Shown: in pieces, positions 41,413-49,046 of the stretch
Position numbering within the stretch: position 1 is the first letter of the stretch
How the letters are laid out: each line of letters opens with the position of its first letter
Assembly: GCA_012840725.1 (NCBI GenBank)
Contig: DURQ01000091.1
Location: 1 to 49,046 of the forward strand
Source of the DNA: Bacillota bacterium
GTDB taxonomy: Bacteria > Bacillota > Limnochordia > Darwinibacteriales > Darwinibacteriaceae
DNA: 49,046 nt
Direction of reading: 5' to 3'
Position numbers and translations under genes: made by a program
Notes under the pieces: model-generated
What the model was told of the DNA's origin: nothing
The model's database searches: none
The model's input: only the letters and a program-made list of their open reading frames with translations

Positions 41413-42477
41413 ATGGAGCGCATAGCCAGGATTCGAGAGCGTCTGCAGGCGGAAGGTGCGGACGTGTTCCTGATTTCCAGTCCGGTGAACAGGCGCTACC
41501 TCACTGGTTTCACGGGGTCTGCCGGCCTGGTTTGGGTTTCCCGCACCAAGCAGGCCATCTTAACCGATTTCCGTTACCTGGAGCAGGTTAAGGCCGAATG
41601 CCCTGGTTGGGAACTGGTCAGGATCGAGAACTATATCGATGCATTGGACGAGCTGATCAAAGGGGAAAATGTCAGCAGCATCGTATTTGAGGAAGAACAC
41701 GTGACCGTGAAGCAGCTGCGGGATTGGCAGGAACGGTTCTCGTCGGTGGAGCTGAAGGGGCGCAGCGGCTGGGTTGAACAGCTGCGCATGCGCAAAACGC
41801 CCGAGGAAATTGAGAACATCCGCAAAGCCGCTCAAATTGGCGACGAAGCCTTTGCTGAACTGCTGCCGAAGATCAAATCGGGTATCTCTGAGCGGGAGGT
41901 TGCTCTGGAGCTGGAGTTTTTGATGCGCAAGAAAGGCGCCAGCGGTGTGTCTTTTGCACCCATCATCGCTTCCGGGCCGCAGAGCGCACTGCCCCATGCC
42001 CGTCCGGGCGACCGCATCTTCAGCTGGGGGGATTTCGTTGTCCTGGACTTCGGCTGCGTGTTCAACGGCTATTGTTCGGACATGACAAGGACCATCGTGA
42101 TCGGCGAGCCCGAGGAAAAGCATCTGCTCATCTATGACCTGGTGCTTAAAGCTCAACTAGAAGCACTGCAGGCGGTCGGTCCAGGCAAGACCGGTTCCGA
42201 GATCGATGCCATCGCTCGGGATATTATCACTGAGGCTGGCTACGGCGACTACTTCGGGCATGGACTCGGACACAGCCTCGGTCTTGAGATCCACGAGAGT
42301 CCGCGGCTCTCCAAGATCGACAACACCGTGCTGGAACCCGGGATGGTTGTCACAGTGGAACCGGGAGTTTATCTGCCAGGCTTTGGCGGGGTCAGGATCG
42401 AAGATCTGGTGCTGGTCACTGAGGATGGTCACGAGGTCTTAACGTCCACCTTTAAAGAACTGTATGTGGTGAAATAG
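41413..42477 (+). CDS. pepQ: M24 family Xaa-Pro aminopeptidase
   Basis: A 354-residue metallopeptidase cleaving X-Pro peptides. An N-terminal creatinase-like domain (RYLTGFTGSAGLVWV, TDFRYLEQ) precedes the pita-bread domain with metal ligands in VVLDFGCVFNGYCSDMTRT (two Asp), GHGLGHSLGLEIHESP (His), MVVTVEPGVYLPG (Glu) and GVRIEDLVLVT (Glu). It lies directly before efp, the usual Firmicute order. AGGAGG precedes ATG 41413. The symbol is by neighbourhood; dipeptidase versus aminopeptidase is not settled. Confidence 0.93.
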   Translation: MERIARIRERLQAEGADVFLISSPVNRRYLTGFTGSAGLVWVSRTKQAILTDFRYLEQVKAECPGWELVRIENYIDALDELIKGENVSSIVFEEEHVTVKQLRDWQERFSSVELKGRSGWVEQLRMRKTPEEIENIRKAAQIGDEAFAELLPKIKSGISEREVALELEFLMRKKGASGVSFAPIIASGPQSALPHARPGDRIFSWGDFVVLDFGCVFNGYCSDMTRTIVIGEPEEKHLLIYDLVLKAQLEALQAVGPGKTGSEIDAIARDIITEAGYGDYFGHGLGHSLGLEIHESPRLSKIDNTVLEPGMVVTVEPGVYLPGFGGVRIEDLVLVTEDGHEVLTSTFKELYVVK

Positions 42478-42489
42478 GAGGAAGCAGCA

Positions 42490-43047
42490 ATGATTTCTGT
42501 CAACGATTTGCGCACAGGCCTGACGATCGAAGTTGAGGGCGAGATTTACAGTGTTGTGGACTTTCTACATGTGAAACCCGGCAAAGGTGCAGCTTTTGTG
42601 CGCACCAAGCTGAAGAATCTGCGCACAGGGGCAACGCTGGAAAGAACGTTCAGGGCCGGTGAACGCGTCAGCAGGGCGCACATCGAGCTAAAAGAAATGC
42701 AGTATATGTACAGCTCCGGCGATGAGTATTTCTTCATGGATATGGAAACCTATGATCAGATCGCGCTCAGAGCCGACGATCTGGGTGATGCCCCCAAGTA
42801 CCTGCTGGAGAACATGACTATCGGCATCCAGTTTTATCAAGGCGAGCCGGTGGGGGTGGATCTTCCCACCACTGTAGTGCTGGAGGTCGTACATACTGAG
42901 CCCGGTTTTAAGGGCGATACCGCCCAGGGCGCGACCAAGCCTGCCACGCTGCAGACGGGGATCACCATCCAGGTGCCTCTGTTTGTTGAACAGGGTGAGC
43001 GGGTAAAAGTGGACACCAGGACCGGGGAGTATCTGTCCCGGGCCTAA
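42490..43047 (+). CDS. efp: Elongation factor P
   Basis: A 185-residue translation factor that rescues ribosomes stalled on polyproline. Three beta-barrel domains are visible; the loop [17 protein letters not shown] carries Lys 32, the position modified in B. subtilis EF-P. The C-terminal [28 protein letters not shown] is diagnostic. AGGAGG precedes ATG 42490, 12 bp after pepQ. Confidence 0.97.
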   Translation: MISVNDLRTGLTIEVEGEIYSVVDFLHVKPGKGAAFVRTKLKNLRTGATLERTFRAGERVSRAHIELKEMQYMYSSGDEYFFMDMETYDQIALRADDLGDAPKYLLENMTIGIQFYQGEPVGVDLPTTVVLEVVHTEPGFKGDTAQGATKPATLQTGITIQVPLFVEQGERVKVDTRTGEYLSRA

Positions 43048-43075
43048 ACAGTCAGATCAATAGGAGGTGGATTTG

Positions 43076-43546
43076 TTGAAGACCGTGAAGGAAAAGATTG
43101 CCTATCTGCGCGGGGTGATCGACGGCGAGTCCGCACCAGAAGAGGGGCGGAGCTCATTCCTCTTCTCCAAGGTTCTGCAGATCCTGGACCAGCTGGCCGC
43201 TGATGTAGAGGAACTGAAGAAGTCCCAGGAAGAGCTCGACGCCTACCTGCAGGAAGTGGACTTTGACCTGGCGTACCTCGAGGACGAGTTCTTCGGGGAC
43301 GATGACGATGACGACGATGACTATGACTCTGAGGAATGGGAAGAGGAGCCGGAAGAGTCCTTCGCAGAGGCCGAATGCCCGCAATGTGGGTGTGTCATGA
43401 GGTTCGATGAGGATTTCCTCTTCGATGAGGGGATCCAGATCCGGTGCCAGCGCTGCGGCGCAGTGGTTTTTGAGACAGATGACCTCCAGGACCTGGAGGA
43501 GGCCTTCAACGAAGACACCGAACCTGCAGAAGATAAGGAAGAGTAA
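43076..43546 (+). CDS. CD1247-like protein with acidic linker and zinc-ribbon
   Basis: About 156 residues. The N-terminal region KTVKEKIAYLRGVIDGES matches the CD1247 N-terminal domain found next to spoIIIA in many Firmicutes. A helical part leads to a very acidic stretch with eight Asp in a row, then a zinc-ribbon (CPQCGC ... CQRCG). TTG 43076 is the best start, 8 bases from GGAGG; GTG 43067 overlaps that site. The function is unknown. Confidence 0.83.
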   Translation: MKTVKEKIAYLRGVIDGESAPEEGRSSFLFSKVLQILDQLAADVEELKKSQEELDAYLQEVDFDLAYLEDEFFGDDDDDDDDYDSEEWEEEPEESFAEAECPQCGCVMRFDEDFLFDEGIQIRCQRCGAVVFETDDLQDLEEAFNEDTEPAEDKEE

Positions 43547-43558
43547 GCGCAGACACGC

Positions 43559-43597
43559 AAGACTGCCGAGGCTGCCCGTAGGGGCAGTCTTTTTTTG
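43559..43597 (+). terminator. Intrinsic terminator before spoIIIA
   Basis: AGACTGCC (about 43560-43567) pairs with GGCAGTCT (43583-43590), followed by a T tract to 43597. It separates the efp unit from the sporulation operon; the sigma-E -35 begins at its end. Confidence 0.9.
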
Positions 43598-43626
43598 TCA
43601 TAACTTGTCCCCACCCCGCATAGGGT
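43598..43626 (+). promoter_or_regulatory. Sigma-E promoter for spoIIIA
   Basis: TCATAAC (43598-43604), exactly 14 bases, then CATAGGGT (43619-43626). Sigma-E consensus is about KMATATT-N14-CATACAMT. The spoIIIA operon is sigma-E dependent in B. subtilis, so location and layout agree. The leader would be only about 12 bases. Confidence 0.7.
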
Positions 43627-43644
43627 GAGATAGAGGTGGGTCAG

Positions 43645-44532
43645 ATGCTCAACTACCTTGCACCAGCCGTTAGGGATGTGGTGAGCAGGGCAGCGGTTCA
43701 TGATCTGGAGGAGGTTCGCCTGCGCCTGCAGCGCCCCCTGATGCTCAAAGACCGCCGCGGCTACTTCTACCTCTCCCCGCAAGGGCGCCCGAGCCCGCCC
43801 GCCCAGGGCTACCTGGTCAGTGCCGAAGACTTAAGCCGCACTCTGCAGCTGATCACCGAGCACTCGTGGTACGCCTGGGAGCAGGAAATCTTGGCAGGTT
43901 ACCTGACCCTGCCCGGGGGGCATCGGGTAGGCCTTGCTGGACAAGCCGTCTATGCCGGTGGGCGCCTCAAGACCATCCGCAGCATCTCTTCGCTGGTGTT
44001 CCGGCAGGCTAGGGCAGTGCCTGGCGTGGCCGACGGGATAATCGGGCAGGTGGTAGGGCGTTCGGGATCGCAAGTGCTTTCCACCCTGATCGTGTCACCG
44101 CCCGGCTGCGGCAAAACTACTCTGCTTCGGGATTTAACACGCCAAGTAGCGGATCTGGGGTTCCAGGTTGTGGTGATCGATGAGCGTTCAGAGATAGCTT
44201 CGTCCTACCGTGGAGTCCCCCAACTTGATGTGGGAAAGCAGACCGACGTCCTCGATGGGTACACCAAAGAACTGGGAGTACAGCACGCCCTGCGTGCCCT
44301 GGCTCCGCAGGTTGTAGTCACCGATGAAATCGGCCACCAGAGTGACGGATGGATCCTAGCCGAACTGGCCCGGAGCGGTGTAAAGGTGATCGCCACCTGC
44401 CATGGGGACAGCTGGGAACAGGTGAAGAGGCGAAGCTGGCTCAAGGACAGCGCCGCCTTCTTTGAGTTGGTGGTGATCCTGTCCCGCCGCTTGGGCCCCG
44501 GGACCATTGAGGCGGTTCTAAGAACCGGTTAG
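43645..44532 (+). CDS. spoIIIAA: Stage III sporulation protein AA (ATPase)
   Basis: About 295 residues. A RecA/VirB11-like ATPase powering the SpoIIIA-SpoIIQ channel from the mother cell. Walker A is SPPGCGKTTLLRDL, with Walker B-like VVIDERSEIA and VVTDEIG. ATG 43645 is chosen because AGAGGTGGG is spaced well; GTG 43636 sits in that site. First gene of the operon. Confidence 0.96.
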   Translation: MLNYLAPAVRDVVSRAAVHDLEEVRLRLQRPLMLKDRRGYFYLSPQGRPSPPAQGYLVSAEDLSRTLQLITEHSWYAWEQEILAGYLTLPGGHRVGLAGQAVYAGGRLKTIRSISSLVFRQARAVPGVADGIIGQVVGRSGSQVLSTLIVSPPGCGKTTLLRDLTRQVADLGFQVVVIDERSEIASSYRGVPQLDVGKQTDVLDGYTKELGVQHALRALAPQVVVTDEIGHQSDGWILAELARSGVKVIATCHGDSWEQVKRRSWLKDSAAFFELVVILSRRLGPGTIEAVLRTG

Positions 44533-44565
44533 CGCTCATATGCATAGGAGGACAGGGGTGAGGCC

Positions 44566-45078
44566 GTGAAGGTGTTGGCTGCCGGCTTGATCATCGTATC
44601 CTCAAGTGCCGCCGGTTTTCTTGTGGCAGGGAGCTATATCCAGAGGGTGCAGCTGCTGCGCGAACTGATCCGCTTTCTGCAGCTGCTGGAGTCGGAAATC
44701 CAGTATGCCCGTACCACCCTGCCCAGACTCCTGGCCGCTCAGGCCCCACTCTTTTCCGGAGCCGTAGGTAGGTTCCTGGCAGCCCTCCAGCGGGGCCTGG
44801 AAGCGGGCAGCGGCGACAGTTTTTCAGCCATTTGGGATCGGGAGTTGGCCATCTTAGCTGATAATGGCCTGCCCCCGGCAGTACTCGGTGATCTACGTTC
44901 TTGGGGCGCCGTGCTGGGCAGCAGCGACGCTGATGAACAGAGCAAGCAGATCAAGCTGCTGCTGGCAAGGCTCGAACAGGCCCACACCGAAGCGGAACAG
45001 GAACGCGCGAAGAACGTGCGCCTTTGGCAGTACCTAGGCTTCTGCACAGGCTTGCTCCTTGTCCTGCTTCTAATTTAG
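44566..45078 (+). CDS. spoIIIAB: Stage III sporulation protein AB
   Basis: A 170-residue membrane protein with spans at both ends and a helical core (LRELIRFLQLLESEIQYARTTLP), as in SpoIIIAB, which resembles a GspF/type II secretion platform half. GTG 44566, with a gap of 33 bp from spoIIIAA and AGGAGG upstream. Confidence 0.93.
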   Translation: MKVLAAGLIIVSSSAAGFLVAGSYIQRVQLLRELIRFLQLLESEIQYARTTLPRLLAAQAPLFSGAVGRFLAALQRGLEAGSGDSFSAIWDRELAILADNGLPPAVLGDLRSWGAVLGSSDADEQSKQIKLLLARLEQAHTEAEQERAKNVRLWQYLGFCTGLLLVLLLI

Positions 45079-45084
45079 GGGGGG

Positions 45085-45288
45085 ATGGGTGTGACGGACT
45101 TATCTCCGATCTACCGCATCGCCGGCCTGGGCATCTTGGTAGCTGTGCTGAACATCTTCCTGGTCCAGGCCGACCGAAAAGAACAGGCCCAGATGCTCAG
45201 CCTGGCTGGGGTGATCATCGTGCTCCTCTGGCTGGTACAGATGGTGGGGCAGCTTTTCTCCCATGTGGAATCGGTCTTTAGGTGGTGA
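45085..45288 (+). CDS. spoIIIAC: Stage III sporulation protein AC
   Basis: A 67-residue membrane protein with two spans (IAGLGILVAVLNIFLVQ, LAGVIIVLLWLVQMVGQLF), matching SpoIIIAC in size and sequence (IYRIAGLGILVAVLN..QADRKEQAQM). ATG 45085 follows GGGGGG. Confidence 0.94.
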   Translation: MGVTDLSPIYRIAGLGILVAVLNIFLVQADRKEQAQMLSLAGVIIVLLWLVQMVGQLFSHVESVFRW

Positions 45289-45293
45289 GAGAC

Positions 45294-45686
45294 GTGCTTT
45301 GGCTCCCGCTGGTGGTCGGGATGGGCATTGCACTGACGGTGTTTCAAGCGGAGTTCCGGGAAGAGCAGCCATCCTGGGCGGTCCTGCTGGCCCTGGCCTT
45401 TGCCGCCGCCGTTCTTCTCTTTCTGCTCCCAGAGGTGGCCAGCGTCGTGCAGGCCCTCATTTCCCTAGCCCAAGAAGGGTCTGTCGGTTCCTTTTACCTC
45501 GGCCCGGTCTTGAAGGCCATTGGAGCTGCCTATGTGACTTCCTTGGGGGTGCAGATCAGCGAGGAAGCCGGTGAGGCTGCCATCGCTACCGTGATCGAGC
45601 TTGCAGGCAAGCTGATCATCCTCTTCATCGGGCTGCCTTTGCTCCGGGCAGTTGTTCACACTTTGTTCGGCCTGCTCGGCCTGTAG
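45294..45686 (+). CDS. spoIIIAD: Stage III sporulation protein AD
   Basis: About 130 residues with four hydrophobic segments; LKAIGAAYVTSLGVQISEEAGEAAIATVIELAGKLIIL is the conserved end. GTG 45294 fits the family N-terminus and AGGTGGTGA spacing; GTG 45282 is possible and would overlap spoIIIAC. Confidence 0.93.
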   Translation: MLWLPLVVGMGIALTVFQAEFREEQPSWAVLLALAFAAAVLLFLLPEVASVVQALISLAQEGSVGSFYLGPVLKAIGAAYVTSLGVQISEEAGEAAIATVIELAGKLIILFIGLPLLRAVVHTLFGLLGL

Positions 45687-45689
45687 CGG

Positions 45690-46874
45690 GTGGCCTCTGT
45701 GAAAGCGCTAATCATAACGCTCGCTTTGGCCCTGTTTCTAACATGCGCCGGTCCTGCATCTGCGCAAGAAGAGTCCATCTGGAACTCCCGGCCTATCCAA
45801 GAATCACTCCAAGCCCAGCTGGAGGCGCTCGATCTGGATCAACTGCTACGCTTTACCGAGTACGTGGACGAAGATTTTCGGGAGCTGTTGCCCAGCCTCG
45901 ACTTGCGGGATCTGGCTGCCGGCTCTGCCGCTCGCTCCCCCGGCGATCTCCTTCAGCGGCTCCTCAGGAGCTTCTTGAGGGAAGTATACCTGAGCATGAA
46001 CCTCCTGCGCCAGCTGGCGGTGATCGGCATCTTGGCTGCTCTGCTCGAACGGCTCAGCGGTTCCTTCGGCAGCCAGATGGTGGTGGATCTGGCCTTTGCA
46101 GTCTGCTTCCTGATCTTGGTCCTGCTGGGGCTGCAGAGCTTCAGCACCGCTGCGGGTGCGGCGCAGGAGGCCGTGCGCACCATGGTGGAGTTCATGCACT
46201 CCCTCCTGCCGATGCTCTCCACCCTGTTGGTGGCCGTTGGGGGGATCACCTCGGCTGCCGTGTTCCATCCTCTGCTCTGGGCCCTAGTAAGCACCCTGGC
46301 GAGCCTTGTTCAGCGGCTGCTTCTACCCTTGATCCTGCTCAGTACCGCCTTTTCCTTGATCAGCCAGTTCAGCAGCGGGCTGGCCTTTCCCAAACTGGGC
46401 GGCTTGTTCAGGCAGGCGGTGATAACCATACTCGGCATCATGTTTATCGTCTTTTCCGGGTTCATGGTGGTGCGCGGGGCGATCGCGCCAATTGCTGACG
46501 GCATTTCTCTCAGAACAGCCAAGTACCTGACCAAGACCCTCATCCCCATCGCCGGAGGCATGTTTGCCGATGCCGTGGAGGTTGTGGTCGGCGGTTCACT
46601 CCTGATCAAGAACGCCGTGGGCGTCTTCGGATTGGCGATGATCCTTCTCCTCGTGGCCGCTCCCCTTCTGAAGCTTGTGGCCATGGTCTTCGTCTACAAG
46701 TTGGTGGGCGCTCTCTTGGAACCGCTCTGTGACAAGCGGCTTGTTCAGACCCTGGCTGCCCTGGAGAGTTCGCTGGTGCTGGTGATCATCGCCCTGGGAA
46801 CGGCTGCCCTCATGTTCTTCCTGGCCATCACCATCTTGGTCGGTCTGGGCAACCTGGCTGTGTTCGTGAGGTGA
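45690..46874 (+). CDS. spoIIIAE: Stage III sporulation protein AE
   Basis: A 394-residue membrane protein. A signal peptide (LIITLALALFLTCAGPASA) is followed by an outward domain and seven or so spans, with conserved SPLL-like ISLRTAKYLTKTLIPIAGGMFADAVEVVVGGSLLIKNAVG. It is proposed as the channel or permease part of SpoIIIA. Start GTG 45690 or GTG 45699 (better spaced from GGGTGG). Confidence 0.94.
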   Translation: MASVKALIITLALALFLTCAGPASAQEESIWNSRPIQESLQAQLEALDLDQLLRFTEYVDEDFRELLPSLDLRDLAAGSAARSPGDLLQRLLRSFLREVYLSMNLLRQLAVIGILAALLERLSGSFGSQMVVDLAFAVCFLILVLLGLQSFSTAAGAAQEAVRTMVEFMHSLLPMLSTLLVAVGGITSAAVFHPLLWALVSTLASLVQRLLLPLILLSTAFSLISQFSSGLAFPKLGGLFRQAVITILGIMFIVFSGFMVVRGAIAPIADGISLRTAKYLTKTLIPIAGGMFADAVEVVVGGSLLIKNAVGVFGLAMILLLVAAPLLKLVAMVFVYKLVGALLEPLCDKRLVQTLAALESSLVLVIIALGTAALMFFLAITILVGLGNLAVFVR

Positions 46875-46879
46875 AGCGG

Positions 46880-47377
46880 ATGTACTGGAGACAGTGGCTG
46901 CAGACCCTGTTCAGTTTAGCTGTACTTCTTGCCGTCTTGGAGCTATTGCTCCCTTCTGGGGAGCTTGCCAAGTTTGCCCGGCTCGTCTTGGGCCTCAGCC
47001 TGATGCTCGCCGTTCTCGAGCCCGTGGTGCTCCTCGTCAATGAGGAAATGCTGGGCGTGGACCTGACCTGGCTCCAGGGGGGCGAGGACGCTCCCGATGT
47101 GCAGCAGCTGGCGGGAACAGTTCAGTGGGCTGCTGTCCGGCCTTTCTGGGATGAACACACCGGCAGCCTGGCTGCCCAGCTGGAAGATGCTCTCGCCGGC
47201 TTGGGGGAGGTGGAGAAGGTTGAGGTCCGCCTTCCGGCCTCGGGAGAAGGGGCGGCAATGCTGGAAATCTTGATCGAACCCTTCCAGCCGCGCTTGCGTC
47301 AAGAGGTTGTACAGTTGGCGTCTGCTCTTTTGAACATCTCACCGCAGCACATTTCAGTGCTGCCCTGGTCCGAGTAG
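46880..47377 (+). CDS. spoIIIAF: Stage III sporulation protein AF
   Basis: About 165 residues. Two N-terminal spans (LFSLAVLLAVLELLLP, FARLVLGLSLMLAVLEPVVLL) then a soluble domain with a small ring-building-like part at the end. ATG 46880 is preferred with GAGG upstream; GTG 46871 overlaps spoIIIAE. Confidence 0.92.
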   Translation: MYWRQWLQTLFSLAVLLAVLELLLPSGELAKFARLVLGLSLMLAVLEPVVLLVNEEMLGVDLTWLQGGEDAPDVQQLAGTVQWAAVRPFWDEHTGSLAAQLEDALAGLGEVEKVEVRLPASGEGAAMLEILIEPFQPRLRQEVVQLASALLNISPQHISVLPWSE

Positions 47378-47389
47378 AGGAGGCAGGCC

Positions 47390-47926
47390 ATGGGCGAACT
47401 GTGGAATCGGTTGACGGAACGGCAGAAAAGGCTGCTGCCTTGGCTGGCGGTACTGCTGGTGATGGGGGCAGGCCTTCTTATGAGCCAGCCATCCTCGCGG
47501 CTGCAACCCGGCGGGCTGCTGACCTCTGAACAGCCGGCCTTGGCGGCGGGCGAGAGGGAGCAGAGCGTGGCTGAAGAACTCACCGAGATTCTGAATTACC
47601 TTCTCGGCGGCAGGCGCTGCGCTGTGTACGTGACCATGGACCGGGGGCCGCGGCTGAACGTCGCGGAGAGCATCACTGAGGAGGTGCGCACCGGGCCGGA
47701 GGGAGTGGTGGAGAAGCGGCTGACCTCTGCTCCGGTTATTCTGCGCAGCGACGCGGAACGCAGGGAGACACCTCTCGTGCTTGAGGAAATCGAACCGCAG
47801 GTGCGGGGAGTGTTGGTGGTGGTCGATGCGGAACCCAGAGCTGAACTTCGGCTGGCTGTGGCCCAGGCGGTGGCAACCGTTCTGCAGCTGCCAATGTATC
47901 GTATTGAGGTCCTGTTCAAAGAATAG
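47390..47926 (+). CDS. spoIIIAG: Stage III sporulation protein AG
   Basis: A 178-residue protein with one N-terminal span (WLAVLLVMGAGLLMSQ) and a ring-building fold (SVAEELTEILNYLLGGRRCAVYVT ... GVLVVVDAEPRAELRLAVAQAVATVLQLPMYRIEVLF). SpoIIIAG forms a large ring in the intermembrane space. AGGAGG precedes ATG 47390. Confidence 0.94.
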   Translation: MGELWNRLTERQKRLLPWLAVLLVMGAGLLMSQPSSRLQPGGLLTSEQPALAAGEREQSVAEELTEILNYLLGGRRCAVYVTMDRGPRLNVAESITEEVRTGPEGVVEKRLTSAPVILRSDAERRETPLVLEEIEPQVRGVLVVVDAEPRAELRLAVAQAVATVLQLPMYRIEVLFKE

Positions 47927-47938
47927 GGGGGATGGTAA

Positions 47939-48481
47939 GTGGCAAGGTTCTACGTGGTGCGGGGCAGGCGAGCCCTGTGGAACTTGTTCATCATGGTCTT
48001 GGTGGTTGCGGCTCTGGTTTACATCTTCCGGGTGGAGGGCGAACCCCCGCAGGAAGAGGTGACCGCCGAACCGATCAGGGGCGTGGAGCAGATGGTGGTG
48101 GTTGAGCCCGTCACGGTGCGCACCGTTCCCACCAAGTTTGCCGAGTACAAGCTGGAGAGAGAACGCATGCGCAGCAGGCAGATCGAACTTCTCCAGAACA
48201 TAGCCTACGATGCCCACACTGAGGGAGAAAGGAGAGAGGAAGCCCAGAGCCAGCTGCAGCTGCTCATCGACAGGATCACCCGGGAGACGGAGATTGAGAA
48301 TCTGCTCAAGGCCAAGGGATACCTCGATGCGCTGGTGCTTCTGGATCCAGAGGCTGTCACTGTGGTGGTGCCGGTCATCCTAACCAGGGAAGAAGCTGCG
48401 GGGATAGGGGAGTTGGTCCACCGCTTAACGGGGGTGGGGTTTGAAAGGATCACCATCGTAGATGAAACGAGGAGCGTCTAG
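47939..48481 (+). CDS. spoIIIAH: Stage III sporulation protein AH
   Basis: A 180-residue protein with an N-terminal span (LFIMVLVVAALVYIF) and a YscJ-like domain. It binds SpoIIQ across the septum in B. subtilis. The end, PVILTREEAAGIGELVHRLTGVGFERITIVDE, is diagnostic. GTG 47939 follows GGGGGGATGG. Last gene of the operon. Confidence 0.94.
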   Translation: MARFYVVRGRRALWNLFIMVLVVAALVYIFRVEGEPPQEEVTAEPIRGVEQMVVVEPVTVRTVPTKFAEYKLERERMRSRQIELLQNIAYDAHTEGERREEAQSQLQLLIDRITRETEIENLLKAKGYLDALVLLDPEAVTVVVPVILTREEAAGIGELVHRLTGVGFERITIVDETRSV

Positions 48482-48495
48482 CACCGGGATACCAG

Positions 48496-48526
48496 GTCTC
48501 AGACCGGAAGGTCTGAGACTTTTTTC
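48496..48526 (+). terminator. Intrinsic terminator after spoIIIAH
   Basis: A perfect 10-bp stem, GTCTCAGACC (48496-48505) with GGTCTGAGAC (48510-48519), a GGAA tetraloop and a T tract. It ends the spoIIIA operon. Confidence 0.95.
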
Positions 48527-48587
48527 CTAGAGAGGAATCCTCCTTCTATTGCAGAACTTCATAACACACCGAAAAACGAGGTGCTTT

Positions 48588-48992
48588 ATGGACTTCCAAC
48601 AGATTAAGGAACTGATCCTCCTGGTGAACTCAACTGGCATCACCGAACTTGAGCTGGAAGAGGGAGATCTGCGCATACGCATCCGCAAGTCCGGACAGGC
48701 GGCGGGCCCGATCCCCCAAGCCGAACCGGGTGTGGGAAGCTCCCGTTTGGAGGAAATCGCCGCGCCCATGGTGGGCACTTTCTACCGCGCCCCGGCGCCC
48801 GATGCGCCGCCGTTTGTTCAGGAAGGAGATCAGGTGCAGCCCGGGCAGGTACTCTGCATAATCGAGGCCATGAAGGTGTTGAACGAAATCGAGGCCGAAG
48901 TCAGCGGCGTAGTGAAGAGGATCTTGGCTGCCGACGGTGAACCCGTGGAGTACGGTCAAGTGCTCATGCTGATCGAGAGACAGGAGCGGTAG
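48588..48992 (+). CDS. accB: Biotin carboxyl carrier protein of acetyl-CoA carboxylase
   Basis: About 134 residues. An N-terminal helix region (FQQIKELILLVNSTGITELELEEGDLRIRIRK), a Pro/Ala-rich linker and the biotinyl domain with Lys 96 in EAMKV. It carries carboxybiotin between biotin carboxylase and carboxyltransferase in fatty acid synthesis. ATG 48588 follows GAGGTG. accC follows directly. Confidence 0.96.
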   Translation: MDFQQIKELILLVNSTGITELELEEGDLRIRIRKSGQAAGPIPQAEPGVGSSRLEEIAAPMVGTFYRAPAPDAPPFVQEGDQVQPGQVLCIIEAMKVLNEIEAEVSGVVKRILAADGEPVEYGQVLMLIERQER

Positions 48993-49001
48993 GTGACGCC
49001 A

Positions 49002-49046
49002 GTGCGGCGGGTCTTGGTTGCCAACCGAGGAGAGATAGCCCTGCGC
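49002..49046 (+). CDS. accC: Biotin carboxylase, N-terminal start (runs off the window)
   Basis: Only 15 codons are visible: VRRVLVANRGEIALR, the standard N-terminus of biotin carboxylase, which carboxylates AccB biotin using ATP and bicarbonate. GTG 49002 is preferred with AGGTGA 5 bases ahead; GTG 48993 is possible. Confidence 0.9.
   Translation, partial: MRRVLVANRGEIALR

Noticed and set aside
1-49046. CRISPR arrays, tRNA or rRNA genes, IS elements with terminal repeats
   Set aside because: No regularly spaced repeats, cloverleaf-like stretch or transposase gene was seen by eye.

Overview
The window is about 49 kb from the chromosome of a spore-forming Bacillota (Firmicute) of moderately high GC content. 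The evidence is a complete spoIIIAA-AH operon in the usual Firmicute order (pepQ-like, efp, a CD1247-like protein, spoIIIA, accB, accC), cwlD, a pro-sequence-type sigK, yqeG/yqeH, strong Shine-Dalgarno sites and frequent GTG/TTG starts. The species cannot be named from the sequence alone. Coding density is very high. No stretch over 300 bases lacks a gene, and I saw no tRNA, rRNA or CRISPR array.

Layout. 1-2.3 kb: the end of pckA and a two-gene ABC-2 type exporter whose ATPase carries an in-frame TGA near its start. 2.3-10.3 kb: a NYN/OST-HTH/cold-shock-like RNA protein, cca (minus strand), sfsA, a HAD phosphatase, an APH-fold kinase, a methyltransferase and glnS. 10.4-12.6 kb: a SYLF protein, cwlD and mtnN. 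12.7-19.4 kb: one tight run of eight genes, pgi-manA-zinc/manganese ABC importer (three genes)-rluA-type pseudouridine synthase-two gate-domain membrane proteins. 19.3-26.3 kb: an unknown secreted protein (minus strand), an 871-residue transaminase/acyl-thioester-reductase-like fusion, a DegT-type aminotransferase, dapF and a glycerophosphodiesterase. 26.3-29.4 kb: three tandem M42 aminopeptidases (minus strand). 29.5-34.4 kb: a DUF123-like protein, a small antisense-overlapping gene, tldD-tldE, an ECF S component, an ArsR regulator and small proteins. 34.6-39.3 kb: a split sigK. 39.4-49.0 kb: yqeG-yqeH, a small protein, pepQ-like, efp, a CD1247-like protein, spoIIIAA-AH, accB and the start of accC.

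The main discovery is the split sigK. The 5' part (117 codons, with the pro-sequence) and the 3' part (116 codons) are separated by 4,001 bp. The flanks share a 7-bp core, GAGATCT, and deleting between the copies rejoins the two parts in frame as a 233-residue pro-sigma-K. The intervening DNA is a miniature skin-like element with only three genes: a short serine recombinase, a GH65 maltose phosphorylase and a beta-phosphoglucomutase. No phage genes are present. The element therefore couples a developmental DNA switch to a complete alpha-glucoside phosphorolysis pathway (maltose + Pi to glucose + beta-glucose-1-phosphate, then glucose-6-phosphate). The recombinase stop codon lies just beyond one core copy and the phosphorylase stop codon overlaps the other, so the element is packed to its ends.

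Other points of interest are three paralogous M42 peptidases in one operon, the transaminase/reductase fusion that keeps the reductase cysteine, a bacterial GlnRS in a Firmicute, a recurrent extended -10 promoter (TGGTATAAT, four copies), and sigma-E-like promoter candidates ahead of spoIIIA, the recombinase and sigK.
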